A DNA stretch of 64,000 nt, from the NCBI RefSeq assembly GCF_008124625.1, contig NZ_VNHM01000001.1, positions 124,001 to 188,000 of the forward strand. The letters are read 5' to 3'. The notes beneath the pieces are model-generated. The model saw nothing but the letters and a program-made list of their open reading frames with translations. It made no database searches and was not told the origin of the DNA. Shown here piece by piece: positions 9,100 to 17,090 of the stretch (position 1 is the stretch's first letter; each line of letters begins with the position of its first letter). The position numbers were made by a program, and so were the translations under genes. Source of the stretch: Desulfallas thermosapovorans DSM 6562 (lineage in GTDB: Bacteria > Bacillota > Desulfotomaculia > Desulfotomaculales > Desulfallaceae).

Positions 9100-10635
9100 T
9101 TATATTTCCATTAAGCGGTAAATTAGCCCCATATCCAGGCTATTACGCACCAGTTCAGCCAACCGGTCATAACCCGCTTGTTTTTTTTGTTCGGTACTTA
9201 TTATGGCTGCTTGCCCCTCAGTATCCAGACCCTTTTTCTTTTTCAGTATATTAACCAGGTGCCGCCTGAATAAATCATTATCAAATATACCGTGTATATA
9301 TGTGCCCCATACAGACCCTTCGGCATTTTGCGCCCCGTCCGGCACATCCACCTGTTGACCGGAACGTGTTTCGATTATAAAAGCGGGCCTGGCTTGGGCA
9401 CCCAATTCGGTTCGGCCCATATGAATCTCGTAACCTGTTAGGTGCCCGCCGAAACCGCCCAGGTAATCACCATCACCGGCCACCGTAGCTTGTACTTGGC
9501 TGGTCACCTTTTCCCTGGCAAAGGTTGTTTGCATATCCAGCAGCCCCAGCCCGGGAATATGTTCAATGGATGATTCGGTTTTAAAAGGGTCCTTAAGCTC
9601 ACGGCCCAGCATTTGAAAGCCGCCGCAAATACCGACCACCGGCACTCCCCGGCGGGCCAATCGCACCACTTCACCCGCCAACCCGGTTTGTTTGAGATAA
9701 AGAAGATCCTCAATGGTATTTTTACTACCAGGTATAATAACCAAATCCGGCTGACCCAGCGTATCATCACAGCCCACATAGCGCAAATACACGCCGGGTT
9801 CACTTTCCAGGGGATCGAAATCAGTAAAGTTGGAGATCCGGGGCAAGCGCAACACGGCAATATCCACTTTGTCACCATCATTAACGGCCAGGTAATTCTT
9901 TCTCTCCATAACCACCGAATCTTCGTCCTGTATGTATAAATCATCAAAATAGGGCACTACGCCGCATACCGGCACCCCTGTTTTTTGTTCTAGGAATTTA
10001 ATAGCGGGTTGAAATAAATTCACATCACCGCGAAATTTATTTATAATGATACCCTTAACCCTCTCCCTGTCCCCGGGGGGAAGCAATTCCAAAGTACCCA
10101 CTACTGCCGCCAGGGCGCCGCCCCGGTCGATATCAGCCACCAGTAATACCGGTGCCCCGGCTTGACGGGCAACCTTCATATTTACAATATCAGTGGCCTG
10201 CAAGTTAACCTCCGCCGGGCTGCCAGCCCCCTCTATAACCACAATATCAAAATCGTTTTGCAGCCTTTCCAGTGCTACGGTAACCACACTCCATAGTTTG
10301 CCTGCCAGCTCTTGATGATAGTCCCAGGCGTTATAATTGTCCAGCGGGCGTCCCAGTACCACCACCTGGGACGAAGCGTTACCCGTAGGTTTTAGCAAAA
10401 TGGGGTTCATGTCCACGCTGGGCGGCACACCGGCCGCCTCGGCCTGTACCACCTGTGCACGGCCCATTTCCCCGCCGTCAGCGGTGACAAATGAATTTAA
10501 AGCCATATTTTGGGATTTAAACGGTGCCACCCGGTAACCATCCTGGTAAAAAATGCGGCACAAAGCAGCCGTTAAAACACTTTTACCGGCGTGGGAAGCC
10601 GTTCCCTGAACCATTATTGTTTTGGCTGCCACCAT
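9100..10635 (-). CDS. cbiP: Adenosylcobyric acid synthase
   Basis: The 511-residue product has an N-terminal P-loop-like GTASHAGKSVLTAALCRIF and the NPILLKPTGNASSQVV block. Its C-terminal glutamine amidotransferase domain has the nucleophile in GICGGFQMLG and a histidine in TYIHGIFDN. It performs the four amidations at positions b, d, e and g of adenosylcobyrinic acid a,c-diamide. The gene starts within the cobU stop (TAATG overlap). It is also known as cobQ. Confidence 0.93.
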   Translation of the reverse strand: MVAAKTIMVQGTASHAGKSVLTAALCRIFYQDGYRVAPFKSQNMALNSFVTADGGEMGRAQVVQAEAAGVPPSVDMNPILLKPTGNASSQVVVLGRPLDNYNAWDYHQELAGKLWSVVTVALERLQNDFDIVVIEGAGSPAEVNLQATDIVNMKVARQAGAPVLLVADIDRGGALAAVVGTLELLPPGDRERVKGIIINKFRGDVNLFQPAIKFLEQKTGVPVCGVVPYFDDLYIQDEDSVVMERKNYLAVNDGDKVDIAVLRLPRISNFTDFDPLESEPGVYLRYVGCDDTLGQPDLVIIPGSKNTIEDLLYLKQTGLAGEVVRLARRGVPVVGICGGFQMLGRELKDPFKTESSIEHIPGLGLLDMQTTFAREKVTSQVQATVAGDGDYLGGFGGHLTGYEIHMGRTELGAQARPAFIIETRSGQQVDVPDGAQNAEGSVWGTYIHGIFDNDLFRRHLVNILKKKKGLDTEGQAAIISTEQKKQAGYDRLAELVRNSLDMGLIYRLMEI

Positions 10636-11216
10636 TATACCCCCCTTTGTGCGCCGCCTGAGGCCATTGATTTTAACTCCAGCGGCAGGCCGGCCACTAT
10701 ATAAAATACCCGGTCGGCAAGTTCGGCCAGTAGCTGGTTGACCCGTCCCGCAATATCGCGGTATGACCTGCCCAGTTCATATTCAGGCACCAGACCACAA
10801 CCCACCTCATTGCTAACCATGATCAAATGTAAATTTTTATCCCGGGCTACATGAACAATCTCCCTGGCCTCGGTGGTAATATGGTTTTCCTTTTCCAGTC
10901 CACCTGCACCGGGGCGGGGCATATTTTCATCCAGCAATAAATTAGACATCCAAAGGGTTATACAGTCTATCAACACCACAGTTCCCGGGGGCAGCGTTGA
11001 CAGCACACCGGTCAGGTTGTGTGTTTCCTCCACCGTGCGCCAGGCTTCCGGCCGGCGCAGGCGATGCTCTTTAACCCGCTGGGCCATTTCATCATCATGT
11101 ATGCCGGCGGTAGCCAAGTAAACAACATTTTTGCCGGACCTTGCGGCCAATTTTTCAGCAAATCTACTTTTTCCGCTGCGCGTGCCACCAATAACCAGCA
11201 CTATTTCACTTAACAA
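10635..11216 (-). CDS. cobU: Adenosylcobinamide kinase / guanylyltransferase
   Basis: The 193-residue product has the P-loop GGTRSGKSRFAE (residues 9-20) and VVLIDCITLWMSNLL, as in CobU. It phosphorylates adenosylcobinamide and transfers GMP to give adenosylcobinamide-GDP, the substrate of CobS. It is the first gene of the riboswitch-controlled operon. The start is TTG at 11216 behind GGGGGAGATATTCT. The riboswitch terminator ends about 65 bp upstream. Confidence 0.92.
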   Translation of the reverse strand: MLSEIVLVIGGTRSGKSRFAEKLAARSGKNVVYLATAGIHDDEMAQRVKEHRLRRPEAWRTVEETHNLTGVLSTLPPGTVVLIDCITLWMSNLLLDENMPRPGAGGLEKENHITTEAREIVHVARDKNLHLIMVSNEVGCGLVPEYELGRSYRDIAGRVNQLLAELADRVFYIVAGLPLELKSMASGGAQRGV

Positions 11217-11280
11217 AAGAATATCTCCCCCATCTTAAACGTTTTATATAATTTGAACAACTACGCACCTAAACAATTTA

Positions 11281-11325
11281 TTAATTTTAATAAAATAAAA
11301 CTCCAGCTTTCCAAAACTGGAGTTT
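11281..11325 (-). terminator. Expression-platform terminator of the cobalamin riboswitch
   Basis: Stem AAACTCCAG/CTGGAGTTT (11317-11325 pairs with 11298-11306) is followed on the minus strand by TTTTATTTTATT. It lies between the riboswitch and cobU, which implies transcription attenuation when cobalamin is bound. Confidence 0.85.
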
Positions 11326-11367
11326 AAGCGCCCCATTAAAGAAAGCCATCACCATCTCACGCAGGTT

Positions 11368-11562
11368 ATTGGCAATCACAGGCAGGTTTCCTGGCTAACG
11401 GGTCATTGCCGACATACACCTTCCCCCGAAGAGTGGTTGGACCGGATGTACCGGCTATGGCGACTACCCGCTTACAGTGGCGCAAGACCGCTCAGGCTTC
11501 AACCTGATTCCCTATTATCCCCCGGGTACTGTGGCGCACCCGCCGGGCACCTGTGAAAAAAG
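11368..11562 (-). promoter_or_regulatory. Cobalamin (B12) riboswitch
   Basis: On the minus strand the conserved pieces appear in order: CACAGGTGCC near the 5' end, GGGAATCAGGTTGAAGCCTG, GAGCGGTCTTGCGCCACTGT containing the B12 box (11474-11481), a variable arm, and the 3' GCCAGGAAACCTGCC (11381-11395). This is the standard adenosylcobalamin-class architecture. It should shut off cobU-cbiP-cbiB-cbiA-cobS-cobD-cobC through the downstream terminator when the cofactor is abundant. Confidence 0.95.
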
Positions 11563-11569
11563 ATCATAA

Positions 11570-11599
11570 ATTTAACCTTTTGTTTTACATTTGTGCCAA
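11570..11599 (-). promoter_or_regulatory. Possible promoter of the B12 operon
   Basis: TTGGCA (11594-11599) and TTAAAT (11570-11575) are 18 bp apart, placing the start just before the riboswitch. A TATAAT at 11640-11645 is an alternative but has no good -35, because it falls next to the upstream terminator. Confidence 0.4.
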
Positions 11600-11653
11600 G
11601 CTTTATCCAAATGCAACAACTTGGCCCCATTCATACAAAATTATATCATAACT

Positions 11654-11680
11654 TAAAAAAAAAGACCCATTGTTAGGGTC
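11654..11680 (-). terminator. Intrinsic terminator after the small coiled-coil gene
   Basis: Stem GACCC/GGGTC (11676-11680 with 11664-11668) is followed on the minus strand by nine T. It separates the aminotransferase/coiled-coil unit from the B12 operon. Confidence 0.85.
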
Positions 11681-11697
11681 GTCTTAAATAAGTATTT

Positions 11698-11952
11698 TTA
11701 TTGATCTTTAATTTTCGCTTCCAGTTCCATAATCTGCCTGTTTTTCTTCAATAACCAGCAAGCATACTTGTAATTATTCCGGTGCAACCGGCGGTTTTCC
11801 TTCTCCAGCCTGGCCAAAAAGAATGTCTTTTCTTTTTCCACCTTTTCAACCAAGTTCATCAATACCCTGCGGCTAAGACGAAGTTGGTCCACTTTGTCCT
11901 CCAACTCCTGTATCCTGCGCTGGAAATACTGTACATCCGGGTATTCTTCCAT
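11698..11952 (-). CDS. Small coiled-coil protein, unknown
   Basis: The 84-residue, charged product is almost wholly helical. Heptad-like leucines run through FQRRIQELEDKVDQLRLS and a second basic half (RLEKENRRLHRNNYKYAC). Start ATG 11952 follows AAGGTGGTG, 6 bp upstream. It is the last gene after the aminotransferase, 66 bp downstream of it, and is followed by a strong terminator. I do not recognise a named family. The single coiled coil suggests a dimeric adaptor, which is inference. Confidence 0.7.
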   Translation of the reverse strand: MEEYPDVQYFQRRIQELEDKVDQLRLSRRVLMNLVEKVEKEKTFFLARLEKENRRLHRNNYKYACWLLKKNRQIMELEAKIKDQ

Positions 11953-12018
11953 CGCAACACCACCTTGACCGTCTTCTAATAGTTTTATTATATGACAGGT
12001 GGTAATTAAATAGACATA

Positions 12019-13197
12019 TCAGGCCGGTACCCCGGAGCGTAAAAATTCGCCAATACGGCGCACTGCTTCTTCCAATACAGGCTCGTCCCGCACTAAAGCA
12101 ATACGCAGGTAACCCTCGCCCATCTCCCCAAAGGCAGTGCCCGGGATCAACAAAACACCAGTACTGTTCAATAGTTTTAAAGCAAATTCCCTTGAGGAAC
12201 AACTACACTCCTTAGGTAGGGGCGCCCAAACAAACATAGAAGCCTTAGGTCTGGGGACCTCCCAGCCCAGTTTAGCCAGGCCGTCCACCAGCACGTCCCG
12301 GCGCCGGCGATAACACTCCGCATTTTCCCGAACACAATCCTGGGGGCCCTCCAGGGCTGCTACGCCCGCCTCCTGCACAACGTTAAACACACCATAATCA
12401 ATATTGGTTTTTATTTTATTCAATGCTTCCAAAATACCCGCATTGCCCACGGCAAATCCAACCCGACACCCGGCCATGTTATATGTTTTGGACAAAGAAT
12501 AAAATTCAATGCCCACCTCCCGAGCACCGGGTACTTCAAGGAAGCTAACGGGTTTATAACCGTCAAAGGCCAGCTCGCAATAGGCAATATCGTGACAAAC
12601 CACAATATCATAGGTGCGCGCAAAATCCACCAGTTCAGCAAAAAATTGCCGGTTAGCCGAAGCAGCCACCGGGTTGTTGGGGTAATTTACCCACAATAAC
12701 TTTGCCCGCCGGGCCACCTCTCGGGGGATGTTTTTCAAATCAGGCAAAAAGTTGTTTTCTGCCAGCAAAGGCATAGGGTAAATTTCACCTTCAGCCAGTA
12801 CAATACTGGTGGCATATATAGGATAGCCGGGATCGGGAATCAATGCTATATCCCCCGGGTTTATGTAGGCCATGGCTATGTGGGCTAAACCGTCCTGGGA
12901 TCCCATTAGTACCAGCACCTCGTTATCAGGGTTTAATTCCACCCCAAACCTGTTTTTATACCAATTCGCAACCGCCCTGCACAATTCCGGCCGGCCCACC
13001 AGCGGGTAACGATAATTATCCAGTTTGTTCAAAGCCCGGTGCATGGCTTCTATTATGTGTGGCGCGGGTGGCCGGTCCGGGCTGCCCACACCCAGATTAA
13101 TTACTTCAATACCCCGCTTTTCCACCTGTTTTTTCAGTTCTTCCATTTCATTAAAAATCGCTGAACTTATATTTTGTATTCTACGTGCCACTTCCAA
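12019..13197 (-). CDS. Class I/II aminotransferase, probably LL-diaminopimelate aminotransferase type
   Basis: The 392-residue PLP enzyme has VINLGVGSPDRPP near the N-terminus, YRYPLVGRPELC, the WVNYPNNPVAAS loop and the Schiff-base lysine in YSLSKTYNMAGCRVGF. Overall it looks like the DapL-like aminotransferases annotated in Clostridia, which convert tetrahydrodipicolinate to LL-diaminopimelate in one step. Some positions (SPDRPP rather than DPD) differ, so a related aminotransferase specificity is possible. The DapA, DapB, Asd and aspartokinase encoded elsewhere in this window would supply its substrate. The start is TTG 13197 with GGGAGA about 9 bp upstream. Confidence 0.75.
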   Translation of the reverse strand: MEVARRIQNISSAIFNEMEELKKQVEKRGIEVINLGVGSPDRPPAPHIIEAMHRALNKLDNYRYPLVGRPELCRAVANWYKNRFGVELNPDNEVLVLMGSQDGLAHIAMAYINPGDIALIPDPGYPIYATSIVLAEGEIYPMPLLAENNFLPDLKNIPREVARRAKLLWVNYPNNPVAASANRQFFAELVDFARTYDIVVCHDIAYCELAFDGYKPVSFLEVPGAREVGIEFYSLSKTYNMAGCRVGFAVGNAGILEALNKIKTNIDYGVFNVVQEAGVAALEGPQDCVRENAECYRRRRDVLVDGLAKLGWEVPRPKASMFVWAPLPKECSCSSREFALKLLNSTGVLLIPGTAFGEMGEGYLRIALVRDEPVLEEAVRRIGEFLRSGVPA

Positions 13198-13238
13198 TTT
13201 AAATTCTCTCCCTTAAGTTAAAATATTACGAAGTATAG

Positions 13239-14066
13239 TCACCGACCGTTTGCCGCTGCCAGCGCCCGCAACTGTAAAACCGTTGTATAAGGTGCTTTGC
13301 CTTCACCCAACCGCCCGTGTCCCGCCATGCCCGTACCATGAAAATCAGATCCGCCGGTAGCCACCAACCCGTAGGTGCGGCAAAGTCCCAAATAGTAATT
13401 CTCCATTTCCCGGGGATGCTTGGGGTGGTACACCTCCAGCCCCTGCAGCCCGGCTTCTATTAAGGACACTATCAGATCGTCCGCGCAAGATATGCCTGGA
13501 TGAGCCAATACGGGTACCCCGCCTAATTTTCTAACCAGCATGACCATTTCCGCCGGGTGATATTTTAACCGGGGTTCATAAGCCGGCTTGCCAACACCGA
13601 TATAATATTCAAAGGCCTCGGCAATACTGCTGATTTTACCGGTAGCCAGCAGGACCTGGGCAATGTGCGGCCTACCCACCGAACCGTGCCCGGCTGTTTT
13701 TAGCACCTCGTCAAAACTTATATCAATCCCCAAATGCTGTAACTTAGTCACAATCTTTTGGGCTCTGCTTAACCGGGCATTGCGAAAAACATCCATGTGT
13801 TCTTGGAAGCGGGTGTTTTCAGGCCCTATACAATAAGCAAGGATATGTACTTCCATACCATCATGCTCAGTGCTTAACTCCACTCCTTCAAGTATATCAA
13901 CACCCAACAGTTCCGCTTCCCGTCTGGCTGGCCAAAAACCATCCATGGTATCATGATCGGTTATAGCCACAGCTCGCAGTTTGGCCTGCGCGGCCATACG
14001 AACCACTTCCTCCGGAGTGCTGGCGCCATCGGAAAAGGTAGTATGGATATGTAAATCAGCAAACAT
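13239..14066 (-). CDS. PHP-domain phosphoesterase (TrpH/RNase AM-like)
   Basis: The 275-residue product begins MFADLHIHTTFSDGASTPEE. This is the PHP metal-binding signature (HIHTTFSDG), followed by AITDHDTM, GVELSTEH, VLAHPG and GSDFHG, which supply the remaining metal ligands. Relatives include 3',5'-nucleotide bisphosphate phosphatases and RNase AM. ATG 14066 follows AGGGTGATACTA; the upstream in-frame GTG lies within that ribosome site. It lies between an M19 dipeptidase and the aminotransferase. The exact substrate cannot be told from sequence. Confidence 0.85.
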   Translation of the reverse strand: MFADLHIHTTFSDGASTPEEVVRMAAQAKLRAVAITDHDTMDGFWPARREAELLGVDILEGVELSTEHDGMEVHILAYCIGPENTRFQEHMDVFRNARLSRAQKIVTKLQHLGIDISFDEVLKTAGHGSVGRPHIAQVLLATGKISSIAEAFEYYIGVGKPAYEPRLKYHPAEMVMLVRKLGGVPVLAHPGISCADDLIVSLIEAGLQGLEVYHPKHPREMENYYLGLCRTYGLVATGGSDFHGTGMAGHGRLGEGKAPYTTVLQLRALAAANGR

Positions 14067-14180
14067 TAGTATCACCCTAACATATATATCTCGAACAAAG
14101 GTCGTGTGTTATTGTACCATTATTGTAGCATAGACAATGAATATTTCGGGTTTTTATAAAAATTACAAACTCTATTTATT

Positions 14181-15128
14181 TTATTTTAATACCTCGGCCA
14201 GTAATCTTATCCAATTCCCTCCCATTATACCGGCTATCTGTTCATGACTATAACCGTGGTCCAGTAATACCTTGACCAGTTGCGGACGGCAGGTTGCGTC
14301 ATGTAAACCGGGAGTGACTTTATCCATACCGTCAAAGTCAGAACCTAGCCCAATACAACCGGTACCAAAGCGGGAAGAAATATGATCCACATGTCTGATA
14401 AATGTTGCCAAGCCGGGATTGTCCCGATCAACAAATTCGGGAACAAAAGTCAACCCAATTATACCACCGCTTTGGGCCAGATACTCTATCTGAGCATCAT
14501 CCAAATTGCGGGGGTGGTCACAGACTGCCCGGCAATTGGCATGGGTTACGGCAAAGGGCTGGCTGGATGTTTTCGCCACGTCCCAAAATCCCCGGCGGGA
14601 CAAGTGAGCTGCGTCAATTAGCATACCCAGATCATTCATAGCCTGCACAACTGACCGGCCGAACAAACTCAAGCCACCGGCGGCAGTCCCTTCCCCAACA
14701 CCGTCACCAAGCTCATTGCGCCCGTTCCAGGTCAAGGTTAAGGAGCGGACCCCCAACCGGTAGAATGTTCTTAATACTGATAAATCCCCGGTCAGCGCGT
14801 CTCCGCCCTCAATGGATAACAGCGCGGCTATTTTACCCGCCCCGGTAATCCTGTAAATATCCTCTGAGTTTAAGGCCAGCGCAACAGCACTCTGATCCCG
14901 GAGTATCTCCTCATAGAAAATGTCTATTAACTGCAAACATCTTTTTAAAGCGGCATCTTTATATTTGGGTGCTATAAAAGCCGCAAAAAATTGCACATTA
15001 ATACCGCCCTCTTGCATCCGCGGCAAATCCAATTGTCCCCTATCCGATCGAACATTAAAAGCCCGGTTTTGCTTACCCATAGCCGTCAAGGTATCACAGT
15101 GCCCGTCAACCATCCACGGTATGTTCAA
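14181..15128 (-). CDS. Membrane dipeptidase-like metallopeptidase, family M19
   Basis: The 315-residue product has the M19 zinc ligands in order: DGHCDTL (His and Asp), the bridging Glu in SIEGGDAL, and VTHANCRAVCDHPRN (His). GLGSDFDGMD near the C-terminus is also typical. The family cleaves dipeptides, often with a D- or dehydro-residue at the C-terminal side. There is no signal peptide, so the enzyme is probably cytoplasmic. The start is TTG 15128 with a weak GGGGG 7-12 bp upstream. It follows spoVS and its terminator. Confidence 0.87.
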   Translation of the reverse strand: MNIPWMVDGHCDTLTAMGKQNRAFNVRSDRGQLDLPRMQEGGINVQFFAAFIAPKYKDAALKRCLQLIDIFYEEILRDQSAVALALNSEDIYRITGAGKIAALLSIEGGDALTGDLSVLRTFYRLGVRSLTLTWNGRNELGDGVGEGTAAGGLSLFGRSVVQAMNDLGMLIDAAHLSRRGFWDVAKTSSQPFAVTHANCRAVCDHPRNLDDAQIEYLAQSGGIIGLTFVPEFVDRDNPGLATFIRHVDHISSRFGTGCIGLGSDFDGMDKVTPGLHDATCRPQLVKVLLDHGYSHEQIAGIMGGNWIRLLAEVLK

Positions 15129-15160
15129 TATATTTAGCCCCCGTTCAATGAAATGACAGA

Positions 15161-15200
15161 CTAAAAAACCTGTTTATCCTTTAATTAGAATAAACAGGTT
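15161..15200 (-). terminator. Intrinsic terminator after spoVS
   Basis: A perfect 10-bp stem AACCTGTTTA/TAAACAGGTT (15191-15200 with 15167-15176) is followed on the minus strand by TTTTAG. It begins 31 bp after the spoVS stop, making spoVS a monocistronic unit. Confidence 0.85.
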
Positions 15201-15230
15201 CACATATGCGCGCACAAGTAATCCTACATA

Positions 15231-15491
15231 CTAACGGGGTTCGACAATTAATTTAATTGCAGTTCGCTCTTCTCCGTCTATTATTATATCAGTGAATGCC
15301 GGAATACAGATGAGGTCCACACCGCTGGGTGCAACAAACCCCCTGGCAATGGCTACCGCTTTTACAGCCTGGTTCAAAGCACCCGCACCTATGGCCTGCA
15401 TTTCCGCGCATCCCTTTTCCCTCAGCACTCCGGCAAGGGCCCCGGCTACAGAATTTGGATTAGATTTTGCTGAAACCTTTAACACTTCCAT
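15231..15491 (-). CDS. spoVS: Stage V sporulation protein S
   Basis: The 86-residue product is near-canonical SpoVS (MEVLKVSAKSNPNSVAGALA, with GAGALNQAVKAVAIARG), an Alba-like small protein required for progression to stage V in Bacillus. A perfect sigma-H-type promoter lies upstream, and a strong terminator follows directly. Neighbouring ymdB and rny keep the conserved Firmicute order. Confidence 0.97.
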   Translation of the reverse strand: MEVLKVSAKSNPNSVAGALAGVLREKGCAEMQAIGAGALNQAVKAVAIARGFVAPSGVDLICIPAFTDIIIDGEERTAIKLIVEPR

Positions 15492-15551
15492 TCATCGAAC
15501 CTCCTTCTTCTCTGGAAAGACTGTATGCAGTTATCCCTGTTTTTAAAATAT

Positions 15552-15578
15552 ATTCTGCAAGACCGGCTAAATTCCTTT
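15552..15578 (-). promoter_or_regulatory. Sigma-H-type promoter of spoVS
   Basis: On the minus strand AAAGGAATT (15570-15578), an 11-bp spacer and GCAGAAT (15552-15558) fit the sigma-H consensus RnAGGAwWW-N11-12-RnnGAAT at every defined position. spoVS is a known sigma-H regulon member in Bacillus. Confidence 0.75.
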
Positions 15579-15610
15579 TTTACACAATCTTTTTTTAACT
15601 TTTTTGAACT

Positions 15611-16393
15611 CTATTCGTAGTTTTGAATCCGCCTGATAGCTGCAGCCCGGCCAGTTTCCCGCCGCACATCTATTATGACCGCGTTAAATTGGTATAATCC
15701 CGCAGCAGGTTCAAATTTTTGCGGCAACTGGGTCAGAAACCGTTCCAGCACCGGTTCTTTTTTTACACCGATCACCGAATCATACGGACCGGTCATACCC
15801 ACATCGGTAATAAACGCCGTACCACCGGGCAGAATACGCTCGTCTGCTGTTTGCACATGGGTGTGCGTTCCGCAAACTGCTGATACTCTACCGTCCATAT
15901 AATGGGCCATGGCCGCTTTTTCCGACGTGGCCTCGGCATGAAAATCCATTAATATCACCGGGGTTTGCTCTCGCAATACCGGTACTACTTGATCCGCACA
16001 TCTAAAGGGACAGTCCAGACCTGGCATAAATACTCGGCCCGATAAATTAATAACACCCACCGTTTCGTTATTTCTGGTTTTAAAAAAACCATACCCCACT
16101 CCCGGGGTTCCCGGTGGGTAGTTATAAGGACGAATAATTCTACTTTCCCTGTCTATAAAATTTATAATTTCCTTTTTATTCCAAACATGATTACCCATGG
16201 TAATTACATCGACGCCAGCAGCAAATATTTCCATGGCGATTTCCCTGGTAATACCATTTCCCCCGGCAGCGTTCTCACCATTGGCTAAAACCAGATCAAG
16301 GTTCTCATCCCTGATCAGTGCCGGTACATTATCTTTTATTGCACGGCGCCCGGGGCGCCCAAACACATCTCCTATCATCATCAAGCGTATCAA
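15611..16393 (-). CDS. ymdB: YmdB-family metallophosphoesterase
   Basis: The 260-residue product has the metallophosphoesterase ligands GDVFGRPGRRA, NGENAAGGNGIT, GNHVWNKKEI, DFHAEATSEKAAM and GTHTHVQTAD. This is the pattern of the YmdB/TIGR00282 family, which hydrolyses 2',3'-cyclic nucleotides and affects biofilm and motility decisions in Bacillus. TTG at 16393 is chosen because AGGTGG lies 8 bp upstream and the resulting N-terminus aligns with homologues; a GTG at 16405 is inside the Shine-Dalgarno. Confidence 0.9.
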   Translation of the reverse strand: MIRLMMIGDVFGRPGRRAIKDNVPALIRDENLDLVLANGENAAGGNGITREIAMEIFAAGVDVITMGNHVWNKKEIINFIDRESRIIRPYNYPPGTPGVGYGFFKTRNNETVGVINLSGRVFMPGLDCPFRCADQVVPVLREQTPVILMDFHAEATSEKAAMAHYMDGRVSAVCGTHTHVQTADERILPGGTAFITDVGMTGPYDSVIGVKKEPVLERFLTQLPQKFEPAAGLYQFNAVIIDVRRETGRAAAIRRIQNYE

Positions 16394-16405
16394 GATAATA
16401 ACCAC

Positions 16406-16924
16406 CTATTTATTAAATACAAGCACTTTGCCCTCTTCCCGAAAGGCGTATAAGTGTTTTTCCTCCACCGAACCCCTGACACTTTCCAGCATGTGCTCAA
16501 TAATTTCTTCCTGAACCAGCAAATCTTCTTCAATTATAGCTTCATTTAAGTCAGAAACCAAATTTACGCCCATAAACTGGTAAAACACTGCCACCACAAG
16601 CGCTATTTCTTCCTGGGAAAGAGTACCCACATCCCTTTTGATCTCTATCAGCGTCAAATCGTCATATACCTGGTGCGTAATTTCCACCAGTACCGCTTCT
16701 TTTTTCTCCAGGTAATTATATGCTTGTATAGAGTTTAATAGCAGTGTTTTAAACTCGTTAAATTCGTTATCATTTAAAACCCGGGAGCAAATAAAGTTAA
16801 ACCTCAGTATTTGCCTCCAGGGATCAAAGTTAATTGAAGCTACCTGGGGATAACGAACAAGTATGGAAATTAATAAACCCACACAATCTGTAACATCATC
16901 ACCGGGTTTAAATTGAGCATGCAA
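16406..16924 (-). CDS. Unknown protein of 172 residues between rny and ymdB
   Basis: TTG 16924 follows GGAAGGTGG by 6 bp. The product is acidic and soluble, starts MHAQFKPGDDVTDCVGLLIS and contains an alternating strand-helix pattern. A central IEIKRDVGTLSQEEIALVV segment and an acidic NEAIIEEDLLVQEEIIEHM helix follow. Its stop is 12 bp from the ymdB start, so it is co-transcribed with ymdB, downstream of the rny terminator. I do not recognise the family. Its placement suggests a partner or regulator of the RNA-metabolism neighbours, but that is guilt by association. Confidence 0.7.
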   Translation of the reverse strand: MHAQFKPGDDVTDCVGLLISILVRYPQVASINFDPWRQILRFNFICSRVLNDNEFNEFKTLLLNSIQAYNYLEKKEAVLVEITHQVYDDLTLIEIKRDVGTLSQEEIALVVAVFYQFMGVNLVSDLNEAIIEEDLLVQEEIIEHMLESVRGSVEEKHLYAFREEGKVLVFNK

Positions 16925-17000
16925 AAAAATCCACCTTCCTTCCAAAATCACAGCTGTTAGTAAGATTTCGTTTTAATTTAGCTTTTTCCTGCCGTAAATT

Positions 17001-17080
17001 AAAAAAACGATCTCTTTAATACAACACCCTTCGCTGGTGAGGTAACATCGAAAGGTTTTGTATCACACTAAAGAGATCGT
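17001..17080 (-). terminator. Intrinsic terminator after rny
   Basis: A 12-bp perfect stem (17069-17080 with 17007-17018), extended by ATACAA/TTGTAT pairing, encloses a roughly 35-base loop. It is followed on the minus strand by seven T. The hairpin starts 11 bp after the rny stop. Confidence 0.8.
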
Positions 17081-17090
17081 TAGTCTTTTC

